DNA of 12,170 bases from Bacillota bacterium. GTDB lineage: Bacteria; Bacillota; Clostridia; Christensenellales; Aristaeellaceae. The stretch is taken from assembly GCA_023404715.1 (NCBI GenBank), contig JAEYAR010000078.1, forward strand, positions 1 to 12,170, read 5' to 3'. Positions 1-5,977 of this stretch are shown here, piece by piece. The position numbers were made by a program, and so were the translations under genes. The notes under the pieces were generated by a model. The model did not search any database, had not been told where the DNA came from, and worked only from the letters and a program-made list of their open reading frames with translations. The first letter of the stretch is position 1. Each line of letters starts with the position of its first letter.

Positions 1-27
1 CTCCATATGCCTACGAATTGCTTCCGA

Positions 28-58
28 CGGACATCCTCATGCTCCGTTTTTTTCTTTT
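28..58 (+). terminator. possible intrinsic terminator of an upstream gene
   Basis: CGGA (28-31) can pair with TCCG (43-46) and CAT (32-34) with ATG (39-41), leaving a four-base loop and one bulged C, followed by seven T's and then CTTTT (47-58). The stem is short and weak, but the T-tract is the longest in this part of the window and lies before the first gene. It may end transcription coming from the left edge. No gene is visible upstream within the 126 bases available. Confidence 0.35.
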
Positions 59-86
59 GGTTCTGAAACGATGCCCGGCTTTTAAT
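57..86 (+). promoter_or_regulatory. weak candidate promoter of the first ABC operon
   Basis: TTGGTT (57-62) and TTTAAT (81-86) with an 18-base spacer could be a poor sigma-A promoter about 40 bases before the binding-protein start. The match to TTGACA/TATAAT is weak. No operator-like palindrome is seen, and the operator 9-mer found at the right end of the window is absent here. Transcription could equally start further upstream, outside the window. Confidence 0.2.
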
Positions 87-126
87 GTAGACCCAAAAAG
101 ACGACGGTGAAAAAGGAGCGATATCC

Positions 127-1707
127 ATGAAAAAAGGGTTATGCCTGATCCTCACGATGCTGCTGCTCGTGCCCACACTCGCCCTGGCGGCGAACGAACC
201 GATCGACCTGCCGATCGGCAACTACGAGACGGATAGGTTAAATGTGGCCGTGTACGACAACTATTATGCGGCCGCGAGCTATGCCGACCCGCTGCCCGTG
301 CTGGAATGGGTGGAGGAGAGGACCGGCATTCAGATCGACTGGGATGTCGTCGTCCCCAGCCAATACGACGAGATCATGCGCGTTCGCCTCGCCGCGGGCA
401 AGGACCTGCCCGACATCGTGCAGATCCCCGGTGGGCTGAAGGAAGTTTTCAATTATGCACAACAGGGTATTCTGATCCCGATAGACGATTTAATTCGAGA
501 GCATGCGCCGAATCTTGCTAAGCTAATTTGGGAAGATATCCCGGAATTGGGGCAAGTTTACACAGCGCCGGACGGCCATATCTATCATATCGCCCAAAAC
601 TATGACGGCGGCAACAAAGTCGAGGTCAAGGGCTTGATCCTGCGTACCGATTGGCTTGAAAAGCTGAACCTCGAGATGCCGGTCACGATCGACGATTGGT
701 ATACCGTGCTTAAGGCCTTTAAAGAGGGCGACCCCAACGGCAACGGTCTGGCTGACGAGATCCCGTTTGCGGCTTTTGGCACCGGCAACGGCCTGGGCGA
801 ATACGGCTATCTCGCTACGGCCTTCGGTCTCGCGGCGCCCGTGACAAAGTACATCGACGTAAACGGCGTGGCGGTCAACCAGTACGAGGAGCCCGGTTTC
901 AAGGAGTTCCTTACGTTCCTAAACAAGCTGTATGCCGAGGGGCTGATGGACCCGCAGTTCTCTACAGGCGACGAGGCGAAGCTGGACGCCATGTTCGCAA
1001 AGGACATCGTGGGCGCCAGCGCGCACTTTGCCACGAAGACCGAGCTGTGGGCGGGCACTGCCTCCAAAGCGGGCAATCCGAACAGTGCGGATGCGGAGTA
1101 CCACCTCGTGCTCTCGCCGGCCGATGCGGACGGAAACGTTCGTCTGATCAGCCGCGCGCTGACGGGCTTCTGCTACGGCATCACCCGCGACTGCAAGGAC
1201 CCGGTCATGGCGATCAAGTGGCTCGACTACATCTACGGGTCAGACGAAGGCCGCGATACCCTGCTCTACGGCCTGGAAGGCCTCACCTATACGTTGGACG
1301 CGGACGGCAACAAGGTCTGGGTCGACAGCATCGCGAACAACCCCGACGGGCTGAGCATTGCTACAGCGCTGCGCGCGGTGGGCGCATTCCCGGCGCAGTT
1401 CACCAACCGCACGGTGGAGTTTTATCGGATGATGGTCTCCAAGGCCGCGGCGGAGGAGGGCGAGATCCTGCAGCAGTACATGATTCAGCCGTTCCCGCAG
1501 GTCATGGGATTGTCAGATGAATTGGATCGCATCGCTTCCCTCAACGCCGACATCGAGACGTATGAGAACGAGATGATCCAGAAGTTCATCATGGGGCAGG
1601 CGCCGCTGTCGGAGTTCGACGCCTTCATCCAGACGATCAAGGGCATGGGCGGCGACGAGCTGACGCAGATCTATCAGGACCAGCTCGACCGCTATTACCA
1701 GAAGTAG
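127..1707 (+). CDS. extracellular solute-binding protein of an LplB/YtcP-type ABC importer
   Basis: A 526-residue secreted binding protein that would capture a sugar or oligosaccharide outside the membrane and deliver it to the two permeases encoded next. The start is fixed by AAAAAGGAG ending eight bases before the ATG. The N-terminus is a Sec signal: MKKG, a hydrophobic stretch to about residue 20, then ALA (19-21) before A22, a signal peptidase I site. There is no lipobox cysteine, although binding proteins of monoderm Firmicutes are usually lipoproteins. The length (over 500) and the gene order binding protein, LplB-like permease, YtcP-like permease fit the large LplA/YtcQ class rather than the 420-residue MalE-like class. 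Residues about 105-145 are encoded by an AT-richer patch. The ligand cannot be read from the sequence. First gene of a five-gene operon. Confidence 0.9.
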   Translation: MKKGLCLILTMLLLVPTLALAANEPIDLPIGNYETDRLNVAVYDNYYAAASYADPLPVLEWVEERTGIQIDWDVVVPSQYDEIMRVRLAAGKDLPDIVQIPGGLKEVFNYAQQGILIPIDDLIREHAPNLAKLIWEDIPELGQVYTAPDGHIYHIAQNYDGGNKVEVKGLILRTDWLEKLNLEMPVTIDDWYTVLKAFKEGDPNGNGLADEIPFAAFGTGNGLGEYGYLATAFGLAAPVTKYIDVNGVAVNQYEEPGFKEFLTFLNKLYAEGLMDPQFSTGDEAKLDAMFAKDIVGASAHFATKTELWAGTASKAGNPNSADAEYHLVLSPADADGNVRLISRALTGFCYGITRDCKDPVMAIKWLDYIYGSDEGRDTLLYGLEGLTYTLDADGNKVWVDSIANNPDGLSIATALRAVGAFPAQFTNRTVEFYRMMVSKAAAEEGEILQQYMIQPFPQVMGLSDELDRIASLNADIETYENEMIQKFIMGQAPLSEFDAFIQTIKGMGGDELTQIYQDQLDRYYQK

Positions 1708-1715
1708 TCCGCAGC

Positions 1716-1745
1716 GGGCGGGGCGGAGCGCTGCTTCCCCCGCCC
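1716..1745 (+). promoter_or_regulatory. GC-rich hairpin between binding-protein and permease genes
   Basis: GGGCGGGG (1716-1723) pairs perfectly with CCCCGCCC (1738-1745). Inside, GGAGC (1725-1729) pairs with GCTTC (1733-1737) through one G-U pair around a three-base loop, with C1724 bulged. No T-tract follows, so it is not a simple terminator. Such a hairpin directly after a binding-protein gene is a known way to protect the upstream mRNA segment and keep binding protein in excess over permease (as in malE-malF). It ends 16 bases before the ribosome binding site of the next gene. Confidence 0.65.
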
Positions 1746-1774
1746 ATACCTTGAGAAAAGCGAGGCGATCCCGC

Positions 1775-2704
1775 ATGGCACCAGCGACGCGGGCGCGAAA
1801 GCGCTCGATATGGCGGCAATGCGTGCAGGCCAAGTATCTGATCCTGCTCGCGCTGCCCGGCCTCCTCTACTACCTCCTGTTTCACTACGCGCCCATGTAC
1901 GGGGTCATCATCGCGTTCAAGAACTACAAGGGCGGCACCAGCATGCTTGAGGCCCCCTGGGTGGGCCTCAAGTGGTTTCAGGAGTTTTTCGGTTCCATCT
2001 ACTTCGGGCGTCTGCTCGGCAATACGCTGATCATCAGCCTGTACAACCTGATCTTCGGCTTCCCGCTGCCCATCCTCTTCGCGCTCGTGCTGCACGAGAC
2101 GCGCAGCCGCCGCTTCAAGCGCGTGGTGCAGACAATTTCCTACCTGCCGCACTTCATCTCCGTCGTGGTCGTGGTCGGTATGCTGCAGACCATGCTCTCC
2201 ACCACGGACGGCGTCGTCAACAACCTGATCCGTGCCGGCGGGGGCGAGGTGATCAACTTCTTCGGCTCGAACAAGTGGTTTCGTCCGCTCTACATCGGTT
2301 CGGGCATCTGGCAAAGCTTCGGCTGGAATTCGATCATCTATCTGGCGGCGCTTACGAACGCGGACCCGACGCTGTACGAGGCGGCGCGCATCGACGGCGC
2401 AAACCGCTGGCAGCAGACGCTGCACGTCTCCATCCCCTGTATTTTGCCGACGATGGTCATCCTGCTCATCATGCAGCTCGGGCGAACGATGTCCGTGGGC
2501 TACGAGAAAATCATCCTCATGTATCAGCCCGCCACCTACGAGACGGCGGACGTGATCTCCACCTACGTCTATCGCCGGGGCATCGTGAGCGGGCAGTTCA
2601 GCTTCGCGACGGCGGTCGGCCTGTTCAACTCGGTCGTCAACATGGCGCTGCTGGTCAGCGTCAACGCCGTCAGCCGTCGCCTGAGCGACGTCAGCCTATG
2701 GTAA
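1775..2704 (+). CDS. ABC transporter permease, LplB-like
   Basis: A 309-residue inner-membrane permease, one half of the channel of the first importer. About six hydrophobic segments are visible, the first at roughly residues 20-37. The EAA loop, which docks the ATPase, is at residues 202-220 (EAARIDGANRW...). The LPGLLYYLLFHYAPMYG stretch near the N-terminus is typical of LplB-type permeases. I chose ATG 1775 because GAGG (1762-1765) lies nine bases before it; an in-frame TTG at 1751 would add eight residues but has no ribosome binding site. It partners with the permease at 2718. No ATPase gene is present in the operon. Confidence 0.9.
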   Translation: MAPATRARKRSIWRQCVQAKYLILLALPGLLYYLLFHYAPMYGVIIAFKNYKGGTSMLEAPWVGLKWFQEFFGSIYFGRLLGNTLIISLYNLIFGFPLPILFALVLHETRSRRFKRVVQTISYLPHFISVVVVVGMLQTMLSTTDGVVNNLIRAGGGEVINFFGSNKWFRPLYIGSGIWQSFGWNSIIYLAALTNADPTLYEAARIDGANRWQQTLHVSIPCILPTMVILLIMQLGRTMSVGYEKIILMYQPATYETADVISTYVYRRGIVSGQFSFATAVGLFNSVVNMALLVSVNAVSRRLSDVSLW

Positions 2705-2717
2705 AGGAGGGGCGCAC

Positions 2718-3623
2718 ATGGTTGTAAAGCAAAGAAAGCAGTACCCGGCCATCCGCCGCCCGGCCGGCGCTATTTTGGGCGACGTATTGATCTACGGCGT
2801 AGGGATCTTGGCCGTGCTGGTGACGCTCGTCCCGTTCCTGCACGTCATCGCGATGTCGATGAGCGACCCGCTGCTCGTCGCGCGCCAGGAGATCTTCCTC
2901 ATCCCCAAGCAGGTGCAGTGGGACGCCTATCGTCTGGTGCTGGAGAACAACGTGTTTTGGACCAACTACGGCAACACCCTGTGGATCGTCGGCGTCGGCA
3001 CCGTGGTCAACATCGTCCTGACGGTCACGCTCGCCTACGCGCTCTCGCGCAGGAGCTTCTTCCTGCGCCGTCCCCTGATGATGCTCGTGACGTTCACCAT
3101 GTTCTTCTCCGGCGGGCTGGTGCCGCTGTTCCTGATGGTAAACAACCTGGGGCTGTACAACACGCGCTGGGCGGTGATCCTGCCCTATGCCGTCTCTACG
3201 TACAATCTCATCGTCTGCCGTTCGTTCTTCGAGGGCATCCCGGAGAGCCTGATGGAGTCGGCGCGGCTGGACGGGGCGAACGACCTGCGCATCCTCGTCT
3301 CGATCGTGCTGCCGCTTTCGGCGGCCATCATCGCCGTGCTCGTGCTCTTTTACGCGGTCGGCCACTGGAACAGCTATTTTCCGGCGATGCTCTTCATCTC
3401 CAAGCCCGCGCTGCAGCCCGTGCAGGTCTACCTGATCCGCGTGCTGATCCAAAATTCGGAGGCGCTGGCGGAGGAGGGGTCGGCCGGTTACTCCCGCGCG
3501 CTGGTGGTGGAGCAGCTCAAATACGCGGTCATCATCGTGACCATCCTGCCCATCGTCGTGCTCTACCCGTTTTTGCAGAAATACTTCGTCCAGGGCGTTA
3601 TGATCGGGGCCATCAAAGGATAA
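2718..3623 (+). CDS. ABC transporter permease, YtcP-like (CarB/MalG type)
   Basis: A 301-residue integral membrane protein, the second permease of the first importer. Hydrophobic segments lie near residues 20-45, 85-110, 120-140, 150-168, 200-215 and 265-285. The EAA loop is at about 180-200 (ESARLDGANDLRI...). The C-terminal QKYFVQGVMIGAIKG is the standard ending of this subfamily. The start is set by a perfect AAAGGAGG (2703-2710) that overlaps the stop codon of the preceding permease, which suggests coupled translation. The substrate follows the binding protein and is unknown. Confidence 0.92.
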   Translation: MVVKQRKQYPAIRRPAGAILGDVLIYGVGILAVLVTLVPFLHVIAMSMSDPLLVARQEIFLIPKQVQWDAYRLVLENNVFWTNYGNTLWIVGVGTVVNIVLTVTLAYALSRRSFFLRRPLMMLVTFTMFFSGGLVPLFLMVNNLGLYNTRWAVILPYAVSTYNLIVCRSFFEGIPESLMESARLDGANDLRILVSIVLPLSAAIIAVLVLFYAVGHWNSYFPAMLFISKPALQPVQVYLIRVLIQNSEALAEEGSAGYSRALVVEQLKYAVIIVTILPIVVLYPFLQKYFVQGVMIGAIKG

Positions 3624-3647
3624 CCACAATCAGGAGGAAAACGTAGT

Positions 3648-4436
3648 ATGAACAGCGAACCCTTTGTACGTGTGTTGGGCTCTGCGGACTGGATGCAGAC
3701 GCCCGGAAACGACGGCGCATGCTATGCGCTGAGCGACCGGATTTTGATCGATACGGGCAGCGCGGCGGGGCTGACGCTGATCGACGAGGGCATCGACCCG
3801 GTGAGCCTGCCGACAATCTGCTTTACGCATATGCACGCCGATCACTGTATCGGGCTTTTGCAGCTGCTGCTCTATTGGCGCATCAAGCGCGGCTCGCTCG
3901 AGGGCTTGACGATCGCCGGGCCCGCGCCCAGCGTGCGCATGCAGGTTTACCGCGCCTTTGAATATGTGTTCCATGATTCCCATGACATTACGAGCGAGGT
4001 GCCGGGCATGCCGCGCATCCTCGAGCTGCACGACGGGGACGCGTTTGAGACGCCGGAATACCGCGCGCAGGTTGTCGATTCCGACCATGCCTGTCCGGGG
4101 CTGTGCTATCGGTTTACGCACAAAGAGACGGGGCATGCGGCGTGCTTCTCGGGCGACACCCGCTATCGAGACGCGTTCGGTCCCTTTTTTCAGGATGCGG
4201 ATCTGCTTGTATACGAGGCGTCCTTCGGGGCAGGTCCGATCGACCCCGAAAAGAACAGGGTCTGCAAGCATTCCAGCGCGCAGGAGGCGGCGCGTGCGGC
4301 GCGCGAGGCGAACGTAAAACGCCTGCTGCTTACGCATACGATCCTCCCCAGGCGCGAGGGCGCCGTCGAGGCCGCGCGCAGCCAGCTATCGATCCCCGTC
4401 GATTGGGCGCAGCCTCTGTCGGTATTTCCGTTTTAA
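3648..4436 (+). CDS. metallo-beta-lactamase-fold hydrolase, RNase Z-like
   Basis: A 262-residue soluble, probably cytoplasmic, two-metal hydrolase. Metal ligands are visible in order: H61-x-H63-x-D65-H66 (THMHADHC), H147 (DSDHACPG), D170 (FSGDTRY) and H230 (LLLTH). KHSSAQEAARAA at 207-218 carries the extra histidine (H208) seen in RNase Z and cyclic-phosphodiesterase relatives, and the LTIAGPAP strand (87-94) also matches that subgroup. The TH-x-S-x-RY ending of true RNase Z is replaced by THTILPRR, so a metabolic phosphodiesterase or ester hydrolase (PhnP- or arylsulfatase-like) is more likely than tRNA maturation. AGGAGG lies 11 bases before the ATG. Its place between permeases and an organophosphate-type carrier suggests it acts on the imported compound; this is inference. 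Confidence 0.85.
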   Translation: MNSEPFVRVLGSADWMQTPGNDGACYALSDRILIDTGSAAGLTLIDEGIDPVSLPTICFTHMHADHCIGLLQLLLYWRIKRGSLEGLTIAGPAPSVRMQVYRAFEYVFHDSHDITSEVPGMPRILELHDGDAFETPEYRAQVVDSDHACPGLCYRFTHKETGHAACFSGDTRYRDAFGPFFQDADLLVYEASFGAGPIDPEKNRVCKHSSAQEAARAAREANVKRLLLTHTILPRREGAVEAARSQLSIPVDWAQPLSVFPF

Positions 4437-4451
4437 AGGAGTGAGTGCCCG

Positions 4452-5669
4452 TTGGTCAGCGTTACGAAGGATGCGAGGGGCGTGCGCCGGTGCTTTATGA
4501 TGTGCTGGATCGGCTATGCCCTCGCGTACATGTGCCGGATGAATTATTCGATGGCCATGCCGTTCATCAGCGCGGATCTGCCCCATCTCGCCGAGCGCAC
4601 GGGGGTGATCGGCAGCTGCTTCTTCTTCAGCTATGCTTGCGGGCAGCTCGTCTGCGGTTATCTGGGGGACAGAACGCGGCCGGAGCGCATGATCTTTCTG
4701 GGGCTCCTCTTTTCCGCGCTGGCCAACGCCGCATTCGGGTTCGCGCAAACATTTTTCGGTATGGCGGGCGCATGGCTGCTCAACGGCTGCTTTCAATCGA
4801 TGCTTTGGGGTCCGATCATTCGCATCGTATCGCGTATATACAGCGCAGAGGAATACAACCGGGTAACGCCGGTGCTCATGCTTTCGACGGTAACGGGGTA
4901 TCTGGCGGCCTGGCTGCTATCCGGCGTCTTGTCCTCGCTATGGAGCTGGCGCTTTGCGATGTGGGTACCGGCGGCTCTGCTTTTTGCATATGCGATCTAT
5001 TGGTTCTTTGGCATCGGCGACGTCGGCGCCTTACGGGCGGATGCGGGGCAGATCGCGGACGCTGCGCACGGGCAGCCGCAGCGGATCGGGCTGCTCGACA
5101 TGCTGACGAAGGCGAGGCTATGGCCCGTCCTGGGCGCATCCTTTTGCCAGGGCATGGTGAAGGACGGCATTAGCCTGTGGGCTCCGATGTATTTTCTAAC
5201 CCTGTTCGGCATGTCGTTTTCGGATACGATCGGTTTTATCCTGCTCATCCCGGTCTTCAACGCGCTGGGCGTGTGCTTTGCGAGCTGGCTGAACCGGAGA
5301 ATGCGCTACCGGGAGCGGCGTACGTCCGCGCTGCTCTTTTGTTTGACGCTTGCGCTGCTGGCGGCGGTCGTCCGGGCCGGCGGCGCGAGCATTTTGGCGG
5401 CCGCGCTGCTCGTAGCTGCTGCGTCGGGCATGAGCCACGGGACCAATTCCATCCTGCTCTCCTTCCTGCCGCTCAAATGCTCTGTCTACGGGCGAAGCTC
5501 CACGGTCGCCGGACTGATGGACTTTTGCTCCTATCTGGGGGTCGCGGTCAGCAGCGTGGGGGTCGGGGCGCTCGTCGCGCGCGGGCATGTTGCGCTGATC
5601 CCCGCAGCCTGGCTGCTCGCGGCCGCCTGTGGGACGGGATGCATGCTGCTGTCGCAGGAAAAAGCATAA
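4452..5669 (+). CDS. MFS transporter of the organophosphate:phosphate antiporter (GlpT/UhpT-like) group
   Basis: A 405-residue, about twelve-segment membrane transporter. The first helix YMCRMNYSMAMPF (26-38) aligns by eye with the GlpT segment carrying the substrate-binding arginine (R29 here). GYLGDRTRPER (69-79) is the MFS cytoplasmic loop motif. MVKDGISLWAPMY (235-247) matches the GlpT region with the second phosphate-binding arginine, here K237. The protein is somewhat shorter than GlpT (about 450). Start: TTG at 4452, ten bases after AAAGGAG (4435-4441), which itself overlaps the stop of the hydrolase gene; no better ATG or GTG is in frame upstream. It would exchange a phosphorylated or other anionic small molecule, or could export a product. 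Last gene of the operon. Confidence 0.8.
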   Translation: MVSVTKDARGVRRCFMMCWIGYALAYMCRMNYSMAMPFISADLPHLAERTGVIGSCFFFSYACGQLVCGYLGDRTRPERMIFLGLLFSALANAAFGFAQTFFGMAGAWLLNGCFQSMLWGPIIRIVSRIYSAEEYNRVTPVLMLSTVTGYLAAWLLSGVLSSLWSWRFAMWVPAALLFAYAIYWFFGIGDVGALRADAGQIADAAHGQPQRIGLLDMLTKARLWPVLGASFCQGMVKDGISLWAPMYFLTLFGMSFSDTIGFILLIPVFNALGVCFASWLNRRMRYRERRTSALLFCLTLALLAAVVRAGGASILAAALLVAAASGMSHGTNSILLSFLPLKCSVYGRSSTVAGLMDFCSYLGVAVSSVGVGALVARGHVALIPAAWLLAAACGTGCMLLSQEKA

Positions 5670-5682
5670 CGCCAAAAGAAGA

Positions 5683-5714
5683 AGCGGGGTCGATCGGAAC
5701 GGATCGGCCCCGCT
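5683..5714 (-). terminator. outer left hairpin, likely terminator for the leftward GH172 operon
   Basis: AGCGGGGTCGATC (5683-5695) pairs with GATCGGCCCCGCT (5702-5714), 13 pairs with one G-U, loop of six. Read on the minus strand, the stem is followed by a T-rich run (TCTTCTTTTGG), the layout of an intrinsic terminator for the operon entering from the right. On the plus strand no T-tract follows. The 34 bases 5681-5714 recur at 5925-5958 with two differences. Confidence 0.65.
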
Positions 5715-5717
5715 CCT

Positions 5718-5740
5718 GGCCGTCGACAAAGTCGACGGCC
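5718..5740. repeat. perfect 10-bp inverted repeat, 3-base loop
   Basis: GGCCGTCGAC (5718-5727), AAA, GTCGACGGCC (5731-5740). All ten pairs match. It starts three bases after the outer left hairpin and abuts the next hairpin with no gap. No T-tract on either side. Confidence 0.9.
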
Positions 5741-5770
5741 TCGTGCAAAATGAAGGATCATTTTGCACGA
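5741..5770. repeat. perfect 13-bp inverted repeat, 4-base loop
   Basis: TCGTGCAAAATGA (5741-5753), loop AGGA, TCATTTTGCACGA (5758-5770). All 13 pairs match. Much AT-richer than the flanking hairpins. The 8-mer AATGAAGG spanning its apex (5749-5756) recurs at 5862-5869 in another hairpin of the series. Confidence 0.9.
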
Positions 5771-5776
5771 AGAACA

Positions 5777-5830
5777 CGGGAGAAGTTTTCCTCCGCAAAT
5801 GCTGCGCATTTGACTACGGAAAACGCCCCG
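5777..5830. repeat. long bipartite hairpin
   Basis: Inner stem CAAATGC (5796-5802) with GCATTTG (5806-5812), loop TGC. Outer stem GTTTTCC (5785-5791) with GGAAAAC (5818-5824). A further CGGG (5777-5780) can pair with CCCG (5827-5830). Internal loops of 4-5 bases separate the stems, which together would make a rod of about 54 bases. Confidence 0.75.
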
Positions 5831-5832
5831 CC

Positions 5833-5851
5833 CGACCGGCAGAGCCGGTCG
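5833..5851. repeat. perfect 8-bp inverted repeat, 3-base loop
   Basis: CGACCGGC (5833-5840), AGA, GCCGGTCG (5844-5851). Three bases separate it from the preceding rod-like hairpin. No flanking T-tract. Confidence 0.85.
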
Positions 5852-5862
5852 ATACGATTCCA

Positions 5863-5886
5863 ATGAAGGGGAGTCCTCCCCTTCAT
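5863..5886. repeat. perfect 11-bp inverted repeat
   Basis: ATGAAGGGGAG (5863-5873), TC, CTCCCCTTCAT (5876-5886). In RNA the apical pair would open, giving ten pairs with a GTCC loop. It is followed by about 16 bases with no clear structure, then a weak stem GACTG (5903-5907) with CAGTC (5919-5923). Confidence 0.88.
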
Positions 5887-5924
5887 GCATCCTCAACGAA
5901 GTGACTGGGGTTTTCCAACAGTCT

Positions 5925-5970
5925 GAAGCGGGGTCGATCGCAACGGATCGGCCTCGCTTCTTTGCGTTTT
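5925..5970 (+). terminator. outer right hairpin, likely terminator of the first (rightward) operon
   Basis: GAAGCGGGGTCGATC (5925-5939) pairs with GATCGGCCTCGCTTC (5946-5960), 15 pairs including two G-U, loop GCAACG. TTTGCGTTTT (5961-5970) follows, giving an intrinsic terminator on the plus strand. If this is the true end of the first operon, its transcript carries all the preceding hairpins in its 3' tail. Confidence 0.7.
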
Positions 5971-5977
5971 AATCGTG

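Larger units (their letters stand above)
5670..5977. other. convergent intergenic region filled with inverted repeats
   Basis: This 308-base stretch lies between two convergent operons and has no credible coding sequence on either strand. It contains at least seven inverted repeats almost end to end, covering most bases from 5683 to 5960. The two outermost hairpins are near copies of each other. It could be a transcribed structured RNA, a transposase-less repeat element, or a cluster of dispersed palindromes. The components are listed separately. Confidence 0.85.

Noticed and set aside
61..107. A cre-like or ACAAAAACG-like operator before the first operon
   Set aside because: TGAAACGATG is out of register with the cre consensus, and CCAAAAAGACG lacks the operator core. 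Neither is palindromic.
1637..3629. Long minus-strand open frames opposite the two permease genes (1637-2425 and 2691-3629)
   Set aside because: The products are rich in His, Asp, Gln and Arg with no domain, and lie antisense to clear permeases with proper ribosome binding sites. They are shadows.
3648..4436. Calling the metallo-beta-lactamase-fold protein a tRNA-processing RNase Z
   Set aside because: The metal ligands fit, but the motif is HADH rather than HGDH, the TH-x-S-x-RY end is missing, and the operon context is metabolic.
5177..5904. Open frames running through the hairpin region on both strands
   Set aside because: They overlap the MFS gene or consist of palindromic DNA, lack ribosome binding sites, and give low-complexity products.
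5670..5977. CRISPR array or integron cassette sites
   Set aside because: The repeats are inverted, differ in sequence from one another, and show no regular spacer length; no attC-like core sites or cas genes are present.
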